A DNA stretch of 64,000 nucleotides, from contig URYL01000002.1 of assembly GCA_900552075.1 (NCBI GenBank), forward strand, positions 248,001 to 312,000, in the 5' to 3' direction. Shown piece by piece: positions 8,587-17,942 of the stretch (position 1 is the first letter of the stretch; each line of letters starts with the position of its first letter). The notes below the pieces were generated by a model. It saw only the letters and a list, made by a program, of their open reading frames with translations. It made no database searches and was not told the DNA's origin. Both the position numbers and the translations under genes were made by a program. The stretch comes from an uncultured Bacteroides sp. Lineage in GTDB: Bacteria > Bacteroidota > Bacteroidia > Bacteroidales > Bacteroidaceae.

Positions 8587-9627
8587 ATGAAAGCAACAAA
8601 AATCATACAACGCAGTCTCTCTTTCTGGAGGGCCTTCCTTATGCAGAAGGGCCTGTATCTGCTTATTCTCCTGTTCGCCCTCACCTCGTGCATTTACGAG
8701 GACGAAACGGCCTGCCCCATCGAAGTGCGGTTCGTGTACGACCGTAACATGGAGTATGCCGATGCCTTTTCCTCGCAAGTGGACGATGTCACTCTTTTTA
8801 TCTTCAATGAGCAAGGAGTATTTCTTAAAGCAGTGCATGAAGAAACGGATGCGTTGCATGAGAGTAAGATGAGTCTGGATTTGTCTCCCGGCGTGTATCA
8901 GTTGGTGGCCTGGTGTGGCTTGTCACAGGATGAAGACGGACTGTATATCATTAATTACCGGCTGACTCCTGGAGTTTCGACCATAGAAGAAGCCGGCTTC
9001 AAATTGAATTGTGGTGAAACTTCAGTGGTGCGTCATGAGTTGTGCAACTTGTATCATGGCATTGTACGTGATTTTCGGGTGTCTCCTGATGCTCCTTCTC
9101 AAGCCACTGTCAGTCTGACGCAGGATGTGAACCGCATCAAAGTGATGCTGCAACGTTACAGTGCTACACGGGCTACGGTAAGTGATTATACCGTGGCTCT
9201 GGAAACCGCCAATTACCAGTTGGGATATGACAATTCCGTGCAACCTTGTGAGGCATTGGATTATCGTCCGTATGCCATCGCTGCCGAAACCGTGGAGAAT
9301 GAAGCCGGATTTCAGGCACGTACTTCCGCACGTGACCTGCAAGTGGTGACCGCAGAACTGGCTACTCTTCGCCTTACTGCTGACAATGAAGCCCGTTTCA
9401 TAGTAGGCAGTAAGGACGGACGTCAGTTGCTTAATATTGATATGATACAGTTTATCGACATTATGCGCTTGGAGCAATATAGCGACATGCCCTTGCAGGA
9501 CTATCTGGATAGGGAGAACGTGTGGTATGTGGTGCTTCTTGTAAGTGAAACCGATGGCGGTGTTCCTGTGATGACTTCTTTGAAAATCAACAACTGGACC
9601 TATGTGTTCAACCATACGGATTTGTAA
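8587..9627 (+). CDS. Mfa2/FimB-like fimbrial anchor lipoprotein
   Basis: This 346-residue lipoprotein belongs to the family that caps the base of the fimbria and keeps it attached to the outer membrane. The signal peptide ends in lipobox LTSC (Cys35 from the ATG at 8587); a start at 8641 (MQKGLYLLILLFALTSC) would give a more compact signal and is a real alternative. After the Cys come CPIEVRFVYDRNMEYADAF and VDDVTLFIFNEQGVFL, typical of Mfa2-like proteins in which the first beta domain opens the sandwich. The C-terminus LKINNWTYVFNHTDL matches the family pattern. Unlike FimA it shows no obvious Arg protease site close after the lipobox, which fits an anchor that stays lipidated. It follows the fimbrillin and its hairpin leader. 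Confidence 0.8.
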   Translation: MKATKIIQRSLSFWRAFLMQKGLYLLILLFALTSCIYEDETACPIEVRFVYDRNMEYADAFSSQVDDVTLFIFNEQGVFLKAVHEETDALHESKMSLDLSPGVYQLVAWCGLSQDEDGLYIINYRLTPGVSTIEEAGFKLNCGETSVVRHELCNLYHGIVRDFRVSPDAPSQATVSLTQDVNRIKVMLQRYSATRATVSDYTVALETANYQLGYDNSVQPCEALDYRPYAIAAETVENEAGFQARTSARDLQVVTAELATLRLTADNEARFIVGSKDGRQLLNIDMIQFIDIMRLEQYSDMPLQDYLDRENVWYVVLLVSETDGGVPVMTSLKINNWTYVFNHTDL

Positions 9628-9646
9628 ACTTTATTATCTGATTAAT

Positions 9647-12082
9647 ATGATGAGTACGATACTTACATGCCTTTTTTCTGCGGTTGTGCGTGACAGCCGT
9701 TTTGTGAGGTGGGGATGTCTTATGCTGTGCGGTATGCTGTTTACAGTATCTTGTACGGAGCGGACGGACCTGTCTGTTCCGATGCAGGAAGACGGCGTGC
9801 TGTATCTCACCTTACCGGTTACCGGCGAGGCCTTGCACAATACACGCGCAGCTTCTTTCCCCGTAAGTTCTTACGCCGGAGAGGAGGAGGCTACAGCCGA
9901 TGAAAGCCGTATCACCAGTCTGTGGTTCCTGGCTTACCCTGTAGAGGAAGGAAAAGGAGAGATTGTTGTAACTCAACTGAATCCTGAAGGACTTGCAGAG
10001 GCCGGAAAAACATACCAAATCCGTATGAAGTATGGTACTTATCGTATTTATGTGGTGGCCAATATTCCTGGCATAGATCTTTCGTATGCCAATGCAGATG
10101 GAGAAGAGCGCCTTAAGAATTGTCGTATTTCCTATCCTTTTGCGGCCGACAATGGCTTGCCGATGAGCTATCGTTCGACTGAGCCTGTCACTGTAGATGA
10201 AAACGGCGGTAGCTTGAACGCAAAACTGGAATTTGCTTGTGTCAAGGTGCGTTGTACTGTACTTTTTGACAATACGGATTTTTCCAACAATGCTTTTGGC
10301 GGTCATGTGGTAAAGATGAACACCTCTGCTGAGGGAGGAGCTGTATGGGCCTGCAACTATGCCTGTGAGACGGGTTTGTGGTCTGGACTTGTTATTGATC
10401 CGGAAACCGATGATGCGACAAGTGGCTATCGGGGATATTACCAGGAGGGAACCGATTTCAACAAAGAGGATATTTCACTGTCGGCTGCCGGGAAATGGGC
10501 TTTCCGTACAGATTTTTTCTATTTGCCTGAACACATGGTGACTGCTGGCAAACAGGAACAGCAGACTTCGCTTGTTGTCAAGGGAAAAGTATATAGTGCG
10601 GAGGGGACTTTTCTGAGCAATCTGGTGTACACCATCGGTATGGGGGATATGCTGGGACAAGAAACCTCAGAAACTGGACAGGTGCGTCAACTTCCTCGTG
10701 GCCGTTATTATGACATTACAGCCCGCATCACCGGTTTAGGGGAACAGCTGGACCTGACTGCCAGCGTTACCGACTGGACACCGCATAAAATTTCTTCTTG
10801 GCTGGAGGGGCCTTATACTCTTTATATCCAGAAGAATGAACTGGGCGAACTGCACGCAGGCGATGAGATAACCGTGCCTTGCCATACCAATGCTGCCACA
10901 TTGACTTACGAGAGTCCTACCTGTGAGGTGAACGGACAAGAGGTACCCGTTTATCAGGTGGATTTCGAACGTGATCCTGCTACGGAGGCCATCATTGCTT
11001 TTACCGTACGCATTGCGCCACAAATGCCTCCGGTGCTGAATGGCGGAACCTCTTTGCCTGACTATTTTTACATTGTAGCCGGCAACCTGAAAAAGAAAAT
11101 CACCGTGACTCCTCGGTTACAACCCTATTTGTACGTCACGCCCGAACAGCAGACCGTTTATATTAAAGAGGTAGGCACGCGAACAGAACATAAGGTGACC
11201 TACACCTATTTCACCAACCTGACTAACATTGAGATAACCTTGACAGAAGGTCAGAACGAAAAAATAACGTATCAAGATAGCGGTTTGAATAACGGACAGG
11301 GAACCTTAACCTGTATTCTGAGTAATTCAGGAGGACTTCAGGCAGGTTTTCCCAACAGCCTGACGCAAACCTATCGGGTCACAGCCACCGGATACGATCA
11401 GACGTTGACTGAAGACGTCAAGTTGAACATTGTGCCTAATGCCATGTACTATCGTCTGTACTTCCGGCCGAAAAATGACAACTGGCATAATCCGCATATC
11501 TATGTCTATGAGCCTTTGTTTACTCCGAATGGCACAGAAGTTCGTTTCCCGGTAGGCGATTATTTTGAAAACGCCCTGTTGTACAGCTTCACCGGTATGC
11601 GCACATTCAAAGGATGGAACACTCAGGGAGGTGAGGTGACGAATCCGGTTCCCTCAGGTTCCGACAATGGCGGAACGTATAATTGGTTGGGCGATTCTTT
11701 TAAACCAGAGAATGCCGGACAGCAAGCTTATTACATTCACATAGACTATTGTCCGGATTTTCGCCAGGGAAGTGACTGCCTTGAGTGTAGTAAGAGTTGG
11801 GTTAACGTCAAGTGGCCGGGGGTAAGAATGAAAAACGCTGAGGCGGTAGGGCATTCTGGCTGGTTCTATTTTGATTTGCCTCTGCTGGCGCAGCCGGGTA
11901 AGGCACTCATTATGTTTGCAGACGGTCATGGTGGCGACAATAGGACCGACTACCGTTATCCTGCCCACATGGTGCCCGGGGTGCCCCTTTATAACTTTGC
12001 CGATAAGGAAGGCTGGTTCCTTTATGATGTAGATAAAGGAGATGCCAATGAATTTGTGGATGATAAGCCCGAGGGATATTAA
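9647..12082 (+). CDS. large fimbrial minor/tip subunit lipoprotein (DUF4906-like) with starch-binding-like C-terminus
   Basis: The protein has 811 residues. The start at 9647 follows the stop of the anchor gene by 19 bases and gives a lipobox TVSC (Cys36). The N-terminal third resembles Mfa1-like fimbrial subunits, with an RAASFP stretch that could be the protease-trimmed site and VYVVANIPG-type strands. The middle contains Ig-like strands and suits DUF4906. The last 110 or so residues contain HIYVYEP, WPGVRMKN, GWFYFDLP, KALIMFADG and GWFLYD in order, which resembles CBM26-type starch-binding modules (strand with Tyr, WPG-x-x-M, WY-x-Y-D, hydrophobic strand plus N/DG). It is probably a tip or accessory subunit. 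The family call and the CBM resemblance are recognition by eye, not a search result. Confidence 0.65.
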   Translation: MMSTILTCLFSAVVRDSRFVRWGCLMLCGMLFTVSCTERTDLSVPMQEDGVLYLTLPVTGEALHNTRAASFPVSSYAGEEEATADESRITSLWFLAYPVEEGKGEIVVTQLNPEGLAEAGKTYQIRMKYGTYRIYVVANIPGIDLSYANADGEERLKNCRISYPFAADNGLPMSYRSTEPVTVDENGGSLNAKLEFACVKVRCTVLFDNTDFSNNAFGGHVVKMNTSAEGGAVWACNYACETGLWSGLVIDPETDDATSGYRGYYQEGTDFNKEDISLSAAGKWAFRTDFFYLPEHMVTAGKQEQQTSLVVKGKVYSAEGTFLSNLVYTIGMGDMLGQETSETGQVRQLPRGRYYDITARITGLGEQLDLTASVTDWTPHKISSWLEGPYTLYIQKNELGELHAGDEITVPCHTNAATLTYESPTCEVNGQEVPVYQVDFERDPATEAIIAFTVRIAPQMPPVLNGGTSLPDYFYIVAGNLKKKITVTPRLQPYLYVTPEQQTVYIKEVGTRTEHKVTYTYFTNLTNIEITLTEGQNEKITYQDSGLNNGQGTLTCILSNSGGLQAGFPNSLTQTYRVTATGYDQTLTEDVKLNIVPNAMYYRLYFRPKNDNWHNPHIYVYEPLFTPNGTEVRFPVGDYFENALLYSFTGMRTFKGWNTQGGEVTNPVPSGSDNGGTYNWLGDSFKPENAGQQAYYIHIDYCPDFRQGSDCLECSKSWVNVKWPGVRMKNAEAVGHSGWFYFDLPLLAQPGKALIMFADGHGGDNRTDYRYPAHMVPGVPLYNFADKEGWFLYDVDKGDANEFVDDKPEGY

Positions 12083-12105
12083 TTGAATGTAAAAACGATA
12101 AGGCT

Positions 12106-15081
12106 ATGAACATACAAAAACTCTTCTTTCCGATATTCTGTATTTGCCTGATGGCTATAGTCGGTTGTCAGGAAGATGCACTGACAAATACGATTTATCG
12201 TATAGATGAAAACGGCAAGGCTGTGATGCAACTGACAATCAGTGTGCCTGCCTCGCAAACTGTAGTCACCCGTGGAGGTACGGTCGATGAAAATACTGTT
12301 GAAAACCTGTCGGTGCTGGTTTTTTCTTCTAAAGATGAAGGTGCGGTATTGGAGCAGAAACAGCAGTTTTCAGAAACCGAACTGGAGGATGTCACTCCTG
12401 ACGGAGGCACTGTGTGCAAGCGCTTTACGGTTAGGCTGATACCGGCCGAAGGCTCCAAAGCAGTGTATGTGGTGGCCAATGTCAACCCGCAGTTGGAGAG
12501 CCTTACAGCCGATGGAAAAACTACGCTGGCAGATGTACGTAAACTGGCCACCAGTATGGCGACAGATATTCCTACGGGTGAAAAAGCCCCATTTGCCATG
12601 AGTGCATGTATTGAAACCACCGTGCCCGGTATCGCATTGGTTGAGAAGACGATTCCTCTGATACGTTCCGTAGCGAAGTTCACGCTTCAAATCGAAGAAG
12701 GCGTGAATCCGAAGTTCAGTGAGCCTCTGATACGTGTATGGTACGCCCAAACGAGCGGCAGTATCCTGACCGGTGCTGATGTGACTGACAACCAGACACC
12801 TCCAGCCCTTACCTCTATGCCCGGTAGGGCCATTGCCGCTTCGGAAGGCGGTGTGCCTTTGTATGTCTATCCTTCACAGGGCTGGATCAACGGGAGCACG
12901 ACACGTCGCCCTTGCGTAATCGTAGCGGCAAAATATAACGGTGAATCATGCTATTATCGCGTAAATCTGGTGGACAAAGAGGGAAAAGAATTATTGATAC
13001 GCCCTAACCACCATTATGAACTTATTGTTACTGATGTGAAGAGTCCCGGCTATGCCACCGAACAGGAAGCACTGGAAAATTCCCCTAGTGGAATAGCCGT
13101 AACCATACTTGACCATGAACCACAAGTGTTTGACATGGTTACAGACGGTACTTATGAACTGGGGGTGAGCGACACCATTCACATGGCGAGCAAGGCGACA
13201 GAAGCGGTTACCGGTGCCTTACATGTAAGGTGTTATCCATCTCCAGCATCTTCTGGAGAGGTAAGCCTGAAGGTAGTGGAAGGCAACGACTGGCTGAGTG
13301 CGTCAAACACGGTCTCTTCTTACAGCAATAGTGATAAAGATGGTAGGCTTTATACATACACGTTGACGGCTGCCGCCAATCCCACGGGGTTGAGCCGTGT
13401 GGGGAAGGTGGAAGTGGCTTATCATTCGTTGAAGCGTATTGTTACAGTGGTGCAAGACGATGAATTCCTGAGTTTTGAACTGGGAACTATTCAGTTGGCT
13501 GTAGAGGAATATGAACGTGATGACGCCGGGGCAATCACTTCTACAAAAAGTCTTTCGGTATCTAATGATTATTGGAAATTTATCCGCAATGAACTATCTG
13601 ATGATAGTCCTTTGTTCGGTATCTCTGCCGATGCAATGAATGGTTTGATACGTACGGAAGGTTTCCATGCTCCCATGACAGATTACATGCGCTTTATCTA
13701 CACATATAAGCTGGAAACTACAAACGAAGTAGTTAGCAAATATACTGGTTGGAAATGGGAGGTGGAACTGGCTGATGATTACAAGGGAAAACTCCGTTTT
13801 TGGTCAGGAAGCACTTCAAATACAGGGGATGGAAGTCTTGATAATCTTCCAAATGGAACTATTGGCGGTTCAAGTAATGCAGACAAATATTTTACTTTTA
13901 CCAACGAGCTGCTGGATATAGTTAATAATGGGCGGATTGTGGAGAGTGCTTATCGTGTGGGGAAAGACGCATTTCGCATCAAACTTACCAGTCAAGATGG
14001 CCAGACTGTAACTTATGCTTATGATTTGTATCATACAGGTGTCTTTCAAGATATGAGATCAAGTAATGTTAATGTCGGTCGTCATGTAGTAGGGAATACC
14101 TTGGATTCCGGCTGGTATTACTATGAAGTTGTCCTTATGGGAAACAATTATTGGCTGGACCGCAACTTGGGTGCCAAAAGTTCGGGCTACTATATTGAGG
14201 AAGAGGATGGAAGTTCTTTCCTGCCAGGAGGAGACTGGCCGTTTCGAGATGATTCAAAAGGGGCACTTTTCAGTGTGGCCACGGAGCGGAGTAACGTTGA
14301 TGGGACGTATGTGCCGTCTGTATCGGACGAAATGTGTCCGAAAGGATTTCGAGTGCCCTATGTCAGTGAATTTACAGCCTTGCAGGCTGATAAGGATTTT
14401 CATACAGAACTGGTGAATCAAGTGGGAAAAGACTACTGGGATGCCTATTTTGACAACGGACAATATGGAATGGTACGTTTCCCTCGTGCCCGTATGTATT
14501 CCGACGGAGAAAAGAAAGGAGATGCCCGTGCCGGCTATTACTGGACGCGAACCCCAGCTCTTGGTGCCAGTGGTACGGAAGAGGGTTACTGGTTGCAGTT
14601 CATGAAGTTTGCAGGAGCCAATCTTTCGGCTGGCCGTTATCGTATCAAGAATAGCAGTAATGCTCCTGCAGGAATGTCTTTGCGGTGTGTGTATAAGTCG
14701 CGTGCCCGGGAGCAAACGTACAAAGTGGAGTTTTATGTCCAGGGATATACTCATGTCTTTTTGTACTATCTGCCCCAAGGAGGGTCTACAGTGGATGATC
14801 TTGTGCCGCTTAATTCATGGCCAGGCACTATGCTTACTATTGCAGATGATGCTTCGAGCGGTAACCCGACCTGGAAGCCTTTTATTTTGGAATATACCGG
14901 GCAGCAGGAATATGAGTTGTCGCAATTGCGTGCTGTTTTTGCTATAGTCAGTGATGACGGTTCGATAAAAGAGGTATATCCCTCTGATTATTCAACAAAA
15001 GGAGGAGTGTATTTGGATGCAAGCAAAAAATATTTTTCCCGATTAAAAACGGGAAGTGGATGGACAGCCACTAAACAGTAG
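12106..15081 (+). CDS. fimbrial accessory/tip lipoprotein with BACON-like, FISUMP and starch-binding-like modules
   Basis: This 991-residue protein has lipobox IVGC (Cys21). The N-terminal part (about 30-340) is Mfa-like, with VVTRGGT as a possible Arg trimming site and VYVVANVNPQ. A BACON-like repeat follows (about 360-450, ending GKVEVAYHSLKRIVTVVQ), then an unassigned region. Residues 680-870 match a FISUMP domain (NNYWLDRNLGA, CPKGFRVPYVSEF, YYWTRTP, SLRCVYK). The last 100 residues (VEFYVQGYTHVFLYYL, SWPGTMLTI, LRAVFAIVSDDG) repeat the WPG-x-M pattern of the gene before it. BACON and FISUMP domains are common in glycan-binding surface proteins. It is the last gene of the operon, 23 bases after its neighbour and before a strong terminator. 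Placement at the fimbrial tip is inferred. Confidence 0.65.
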   Translation: MNIQKLFFPIFCICLMAIVGCQEDALTNTIYRIDENGKAVMQLTISVPASQTVVTRGGTVDENTVENLSVLVFSSKDEGAVLEQKQQFSETELEDVTPDGGTVCKRFTVRLIPAEGSKAVYVVANVNPQLESLTADGKTTLADVRKLATSMATDIPTGEKAPFAMSACIETTVPGIALVEKTIPLIRSVAKFTLQIEEGVNPKFSEPLIRVWYAQTSGSILTGADVTDNQTPPALTSMPGRAIAASEGGVPLYVYPSQGWINGSTTRRPCVIVAAKYNGESCYYRVNLVDKEGKELLIRPNHHYELIVTDVKSPGYATEQEALENSPSGIAVTILDHEPQVFDMVTDGTYELGVSDTIHMASKATEAVTGALHVRCYPSPASSGEVSLKVVEGNDWLSASNTVSSYSNSDKDGRLYTYTLTAAANPTGLSRVGKVEVAYHSLKRIVTVVQDDEFLSFELGTIQLAVEEYERDDAGAITSTKSLSVSNDYWKFIRNELSDDSPLFGISADAMNGLIRTEGFHAPMTDYMRFIYTYKLETTNEVVSKYTGWKWEVELADDYKGKLRFWSGSTSNTGDGSLDNLPNGTIGGSSNADKYFTFTNELLDIVNNGRIVESAYRVGKDAFRIKLTSQDGQTVTYAYDLYHTGVFQDMRSSNVNVGRHVVGNTLDSGWYYYEVVLMGNNYWLDRNLGAKSSGYYIEEEDGSSFLPGGDWPFRDDSKGALFSVATERSNVDGTYVPSVSDEMCPKGFRVPYVSEFTALQADKDFHTELVNQVGKDYWDAYFDNGQYGMVRFPRARMYSDGEKKGDARAGYYWTRTPALGASGTEEGYWLQFMKFAGANLSAGRYRIKNSSNAPAGMSLRCVYKSRAREQTYKVEFYVQGYTHVFLYYLPQGGSTVDDLVPLNSWPGTMLTIADDASSGNPTWKPFILEYTGQQEYELSQLRAVFAIVSDDGSIKEVYPSDYSTKGGVYLDASKKYFSRLKTGSGWTATKQ

Positions 15082-15109
15082 TCATGGTTCGATGTTTGTA
15101 ATAAGAAAG

Positions 15110-15148
15110 CAGGCAGCAAGCACAACGGCCGTTGTGTCTTGCTGCCTG
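15110..15148. terminator. strong bidirectional terminator between the fimbrial operon and lptB
   Basis: CAGGCAGCAAG (15110-15120) pairs with CTTGCTGCCTG (15138-15148), and the loop holds the palindrome ACAACGGCCGTTGT. A T-rich tract follows. It separates two convergent genes. Confidence 0.8.
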
Positions 15149-15161
15149 TTATGTGAAATTT

Positions 15162-15980
15162 TTATTCTCTGATTTCTTTTAGCTGGAAATCCTTTCTTCG
15201 CAGGACGAAGCTGTTACTCAGGTATTTCTCGCGGACAATCTTGTTCTCGGCCAGTTCTTCCGGCGTTCCCTGGAAGAGGATTTTTCCTTCAAACAGCAGG
15301 TAAGCACGGTCGGTAATGCTCAGGGTTTCCTGTACGTTGTGGTCGGTAATCAGGATGCCGATGTTCTTGTCTTTCAGTTTCCAGACGATGTGCTGGATAT
15401 CTTCTACCGCAATCGGGTCGACACCGGCAAAAGGTTCGTCGAGCATGATGAATTTCGGGTCAATGGCCAGACAGCGAGCGATTTCCGTACGACGGCGTTC
15501 TCCTCCGGAGAGCTGGTCGCCCAGGTTCTTGCGGACTTTCTGTAGTCGGAATTCAGCAATCAGGCTTTCCAGTTTCTCTTTCTGGTATTCGGGCGATTTG
15601 TTGGTCAGCTCCAGCACCGAAGCGATATTGTCTTCCACGCTCATCTTGCGGAACACGGAAGCTTCCTGTGCGAGATAACCGATACCGTTTTGGGCGCGTT
15701 TATATACAGGGTAAGAAGTGATGTCTTTGTCGTTCAGGTAAATGTGTCCTTCGTTGGGTACAATCAGTCCGGTTGTCATGTAGAAAGACGTGGTTTTTCC
15801 GGCTCCGTTCGGCCCGAGCAGTCCCACAATTTCGCCTTGTTTCACATTGATGGAAACATGGCTTACCACCGTTCGCTTTCCGTATTTCTTTACCAGATTC
15901 TCGGTGCGGAGCACCATTCTCCCGTCGGAAGGCAATTCAAACTTTTCGGCTGTATTTTCTTGATTTTCTTGCGCTGCCAT
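15162..15980 (-). CDS. lptB: LPS export ABC transporter ATPase LptB
   Basis: The 272-residue cytoplasmic ATPase powers extraction of lipopolysaccharide from the inner membrane with LptF/LptG. Visible motifs are Walker A GPNGAGKTT, signature LSGGERRR, Walker B FIMLDEP, and the H-loop in ITDHNVQE; the YLAQEASVFRKMSVEDN segment is characteristic of LptB. The N-terminal 20 or so residues (MAAQENQENTAEKFELPSD) are a family-variable extension. Its partners are not adjacent, but mlaE-mlaF start divergently 140 bases away, and an OstA/LptA-like gene lies at 28.2 kb, so outer-membrane lipid functions cluster in this region. Confidence 0.93.
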   Translation of the reverse strand: MAAQENQENTAEKFELPSDGRMVLRTENLVKKYGKRTVVSHVSINVKQGEIVGLLGPNGAGKTTSFYMTTGLIVPNEGHIYLNDKDITSYPVYKRAQNGIGYLAQEASVFRKMSVEDNIASVLELTNKSPEYQKEKLESLIAEFRLQKVRKNLGDQLSGGERRRTEIARCLAIDPKFIMLDEPFAGVDPIAVEDIQHIVWKLKDKNIGILITDHNVQETLSITDRAYLLFEGKILFQGTPEELAENKIVREKYLSNSFVLRRKDFQLKEIRE

Positions 15981-16007
15981 TGTCTTTTTGTTAGCTGTTC
16001 AGTCGTG

Positions 16008-16015
16008 CAAAAGTA
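16008..16015 (-). promoter_or_regulatory. -7 box for lptB
   Basis: TACTTTTG on the minus strand, 28 bases before the lptB start. No clear -33 box was found. Confidence 0.5.
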
Positions 16016-16089
16016 GTAAAAATCTTGGCTTCTGTGGTTCTTAATTCGAAAATCCTCCTGTCTTTTATCATAATATAGCTAAAAAGCAG

Positions 16090-16097
16090 TACTTTTG
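16090..16097 (+). promoter_or_regulatory. -7 box for mlaE-mlaF
   Basis: TACTTTTG, 23 bases before the mlaE ATG and divergent from the identical box of lptB. The predicted leader is very short. Confidence 0.5.
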
Positions 16098-16119
16098 TGC
16101 CAAATATGATTGTAACAAT

Positions 16120-16863
16120 ATGATAAAGCCTGTCACGAATCTGGGAAAGTACCTCATGTTGATGGGGCGTGTGTTTTCCCGACCGGAGCGTATCCGGATG
16201 TATTTAAAGCAATATCGGAATGAAATGGTACAGCTGGGCATCAATTCCATCGGCATTGTGTTGCTGATTTCTTTTTTTATCGGTGCCGTGATTTGTATCC
16301 AGATCAAATTGAATATTGAAAGCCCTTGGATGCCGCGTTTCGTGGTGGGATATACTACGCGTGAGATTCTGTTGCTGGAATTTTCTTCTTCCATCATGTG
16401 TTTGATTCTGGCCGGTAAGGTAGGGTCGAATATAGCCTCTGAGATTGGTACGATGCGGGTGACGCAGCAGATTGATGCGCTTGAAATTATGGGAGTGAAT
16501 TCCGCTTCCTATCTGATTCTTCCCAAAATCTTGGGGCTGATGACCATGATTCCATTCTTGGTGATTTTCAGCATCTTTGCGGGTATCATCGGTGCGTTTT
16601 GTACGGCCTGGTTTGCCGGAATCATGAACGCCACCGACTTGGAATACGGACTGCAATATTGCTTTGTGGAGTGGTATATCTGGTGCAGTTTCATTAAATC
16701 TTTGTTCTTTGCCTTTATCATTGCCAGTGTGTCGGCTTATTTTGGCTATACGGTGGAAGGCGGCTCCATTGCAGTGGGAAAGGCCAGTACGGATTCGGTG
16801 GTATCAAGCAGTGTCTTGATTTTGTTTTCAGATTTAATACTTACACAATTATTGATGGGATGA
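16120..16863 (+). CDS. mlaE: MlaE-family phospholipid ABC transporter permease
   Basis: The 247-residue inner-membrane permease belongs to the MlaE/YrbE family that moves phospholipids between the inner and outer membranes to keep outer-membrane asymmetry. Hydrophobic segments cover about residues 40-65, 85-110, 140-175 and 190-240. Family motifs include FFIGAVICIQIK, VVGYTTREILLLEFSSS, GKVGSNIASEIGTMRVTQQIDALEIMG and the C-terminal GGSIAVGKASTDSVVSSS. The gene overlaps mlaF by 4 bases (ATGA, 16860-16863), so the two are translationally coupled. No MlaD-type MCE gene follows; a terminator comes straight after mlaF. Confidence 0.9.
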   Translation: MIKPVTNLGKYLMLMGRVFSRPERIRMYLKQYRNEMVQLGINSIGIVLLISFFIGAVICIQIKLNIESPWMPRFVVGYTTREILLLEFSSSIMCLILAGKVGSNIASEIGTMRVTQQIDALEIMGVNSASYLILPKILGLMTMIPFLVIFSIFAGIIGAFCTAWFAGIMNATDLEYGLQYCFVEWYIWCSFIKSLFFAFIIASVSAYFGYTVEGGSIAVGKASTDSVVSSSVLILFSDLILTQLLMG

Positions 16864-17633
16864 TACAGTTAAAATCTATATGCAAGTCGTTTGAAGGGCG
16901 TATGGTCCTTGAAAATATCGATTTTTCGTTTGATAGCGGGAAAACGAACCTGATTATCGGACAGAGTGGTTCCGGTAAGACGGTGCTAATGAAATGTATC
17001 GTAGGATTGCTTACTCCGGAGTGTGGAGAAATCTTGTACGACGGGCGCAACTTGCTGGAGATGGGGAAAAAAGAAAAGAAAGCCCTGCGCCGGGAAATGG
17101 GAATGATTTTCCAGAGTGCTGCTTTGTTTGACTCGTTGTCGGTGTTGGAAAATGTGATGTTCCCGCTCGATATGTTTTCTAATGACACCTATCGTGACCG
17201 GGTGAAACGTGCCCAGTTCTGTCTGGACCGTGTGAATCTGTTGGATGCCCAGTCGAAATATCCGGGAGAAATCAGTGGAGGTATGCAGAAACGTGTAGCC
17301 ATTGCCCGTGCCATTGCTTTGCAACCGAGGTATTTGTTTTGCGACGAACCGAACTCCGGTCTGGATCCGAAGACTTCATTGGTGATTGATGAATTGATTC
17401 ACAGCATCACGACGGAATACAAAATCACGACCATCATTAATACGCATGATATGAACTCAGTGATGGGAATCGGCGATAGCATTCTTTATATTTATCAAGG
17501 GCACAAAGAATGGGAAGGTACCAAGGATGAAGTGTTCAATGCCACAAATGAGCGGTTGAATAACTTTATATTTGCTTCGGATTTGTTGCAGAAAGTGAAA
17601 AAAGAAGAAAATAACAAGACGCAGAAGCCCTGA
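16860..17633 (+). CDS. mlaF: MlaF-family phospholipid ABC transporter ATPase
   Basis: The 257-residue ATPase drives the MlaE permease. It has Walker A GQSGSGKT, the MIFQSAALFDSLSVLENVMFPL segment typical of MlaF, signature ISGGMQKR, Walker B YLFCDEPNSGLDP and H-loop NTHDM. Overlap with mlaE shows one operon. The Lys/Glu-rich end (KVKKEENNKTQKP) is not conserved in the ATPase core. The MCE substrate-binding subunit must be encoded elsewhere. Confidence 0.9.
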   Translation: MIQLKSICKSFEGRMVLENIDFSFDSGKTNLIIGQSGSGKTVLMKCIVGLLTPECGEILYDGRNLLEMGKKEKKALRREMGMIFQSAALFDSLSVLENVMFPLDMFSNDTYRDRVKRAQFCLDRVNLLDAQSKYPGEISGGMQKRVAIARAIALQPRYLFCDEPNSGLDPKTSLVIDELIHSITTEYKITTIINTHDMNSVMGIGDSILYIYQGHKEWEGTKDEVFNATNERLNNFIFASDLLQKVKKEENNKTQKP

Positions 17634-17666
17634 TCAGGAGACGTCGGAAAAATAATTGGAGAAATG

Positions 17667-17699
17667 ACGGTAGAAAGTGCGTACTTTCTACCGTTTTTT
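17667..17699 (+). terminator. intrinsic terminator of mlaE-mlaF
   Basis: ACGGTAGAAAGT (17667-17678) and ACTTTCTACCGT (17683-17694) form a perfect 12-bp stem with a GCGT loop and six T. The remaining 17700-17850 gap shows no gene. Confidence 0.9.
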
Positions 17700-17855
17700 C
17701 TTGATGGAGGCTTCGGAACAGGGTGAAGGCTGAAAGGGTTTTTTACAGACAAGTTGTTACGAGAAGCAGGAAGTTCCTGATTCGTAAAAGGAGATGTTTT
17801 GGGATTTTGTCAAGAATGGGGATTTCTGACCCGTAAAGATTTTTTAGCTTGTCAG

Positions 17856-17887
17856 TTTGGTTATTGAAAGATTAAACATTATTTTTG
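17856..17887 (+). promoter_or_regulatory. Bacteroides-type promoter of tig
   Basis: TTTG (17856-17859), 20 bases, then TATTTTTG (17880-17887) is a full match to the -33/-7 consensus, 55 bases before the ATG. Confidence 0.75.
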
Positions 17888-17942
17888 CAACCACTTTTGA
17901 TTTGTACAAGAAATAATTAATAATTAAATAAATAAGTCGGAA

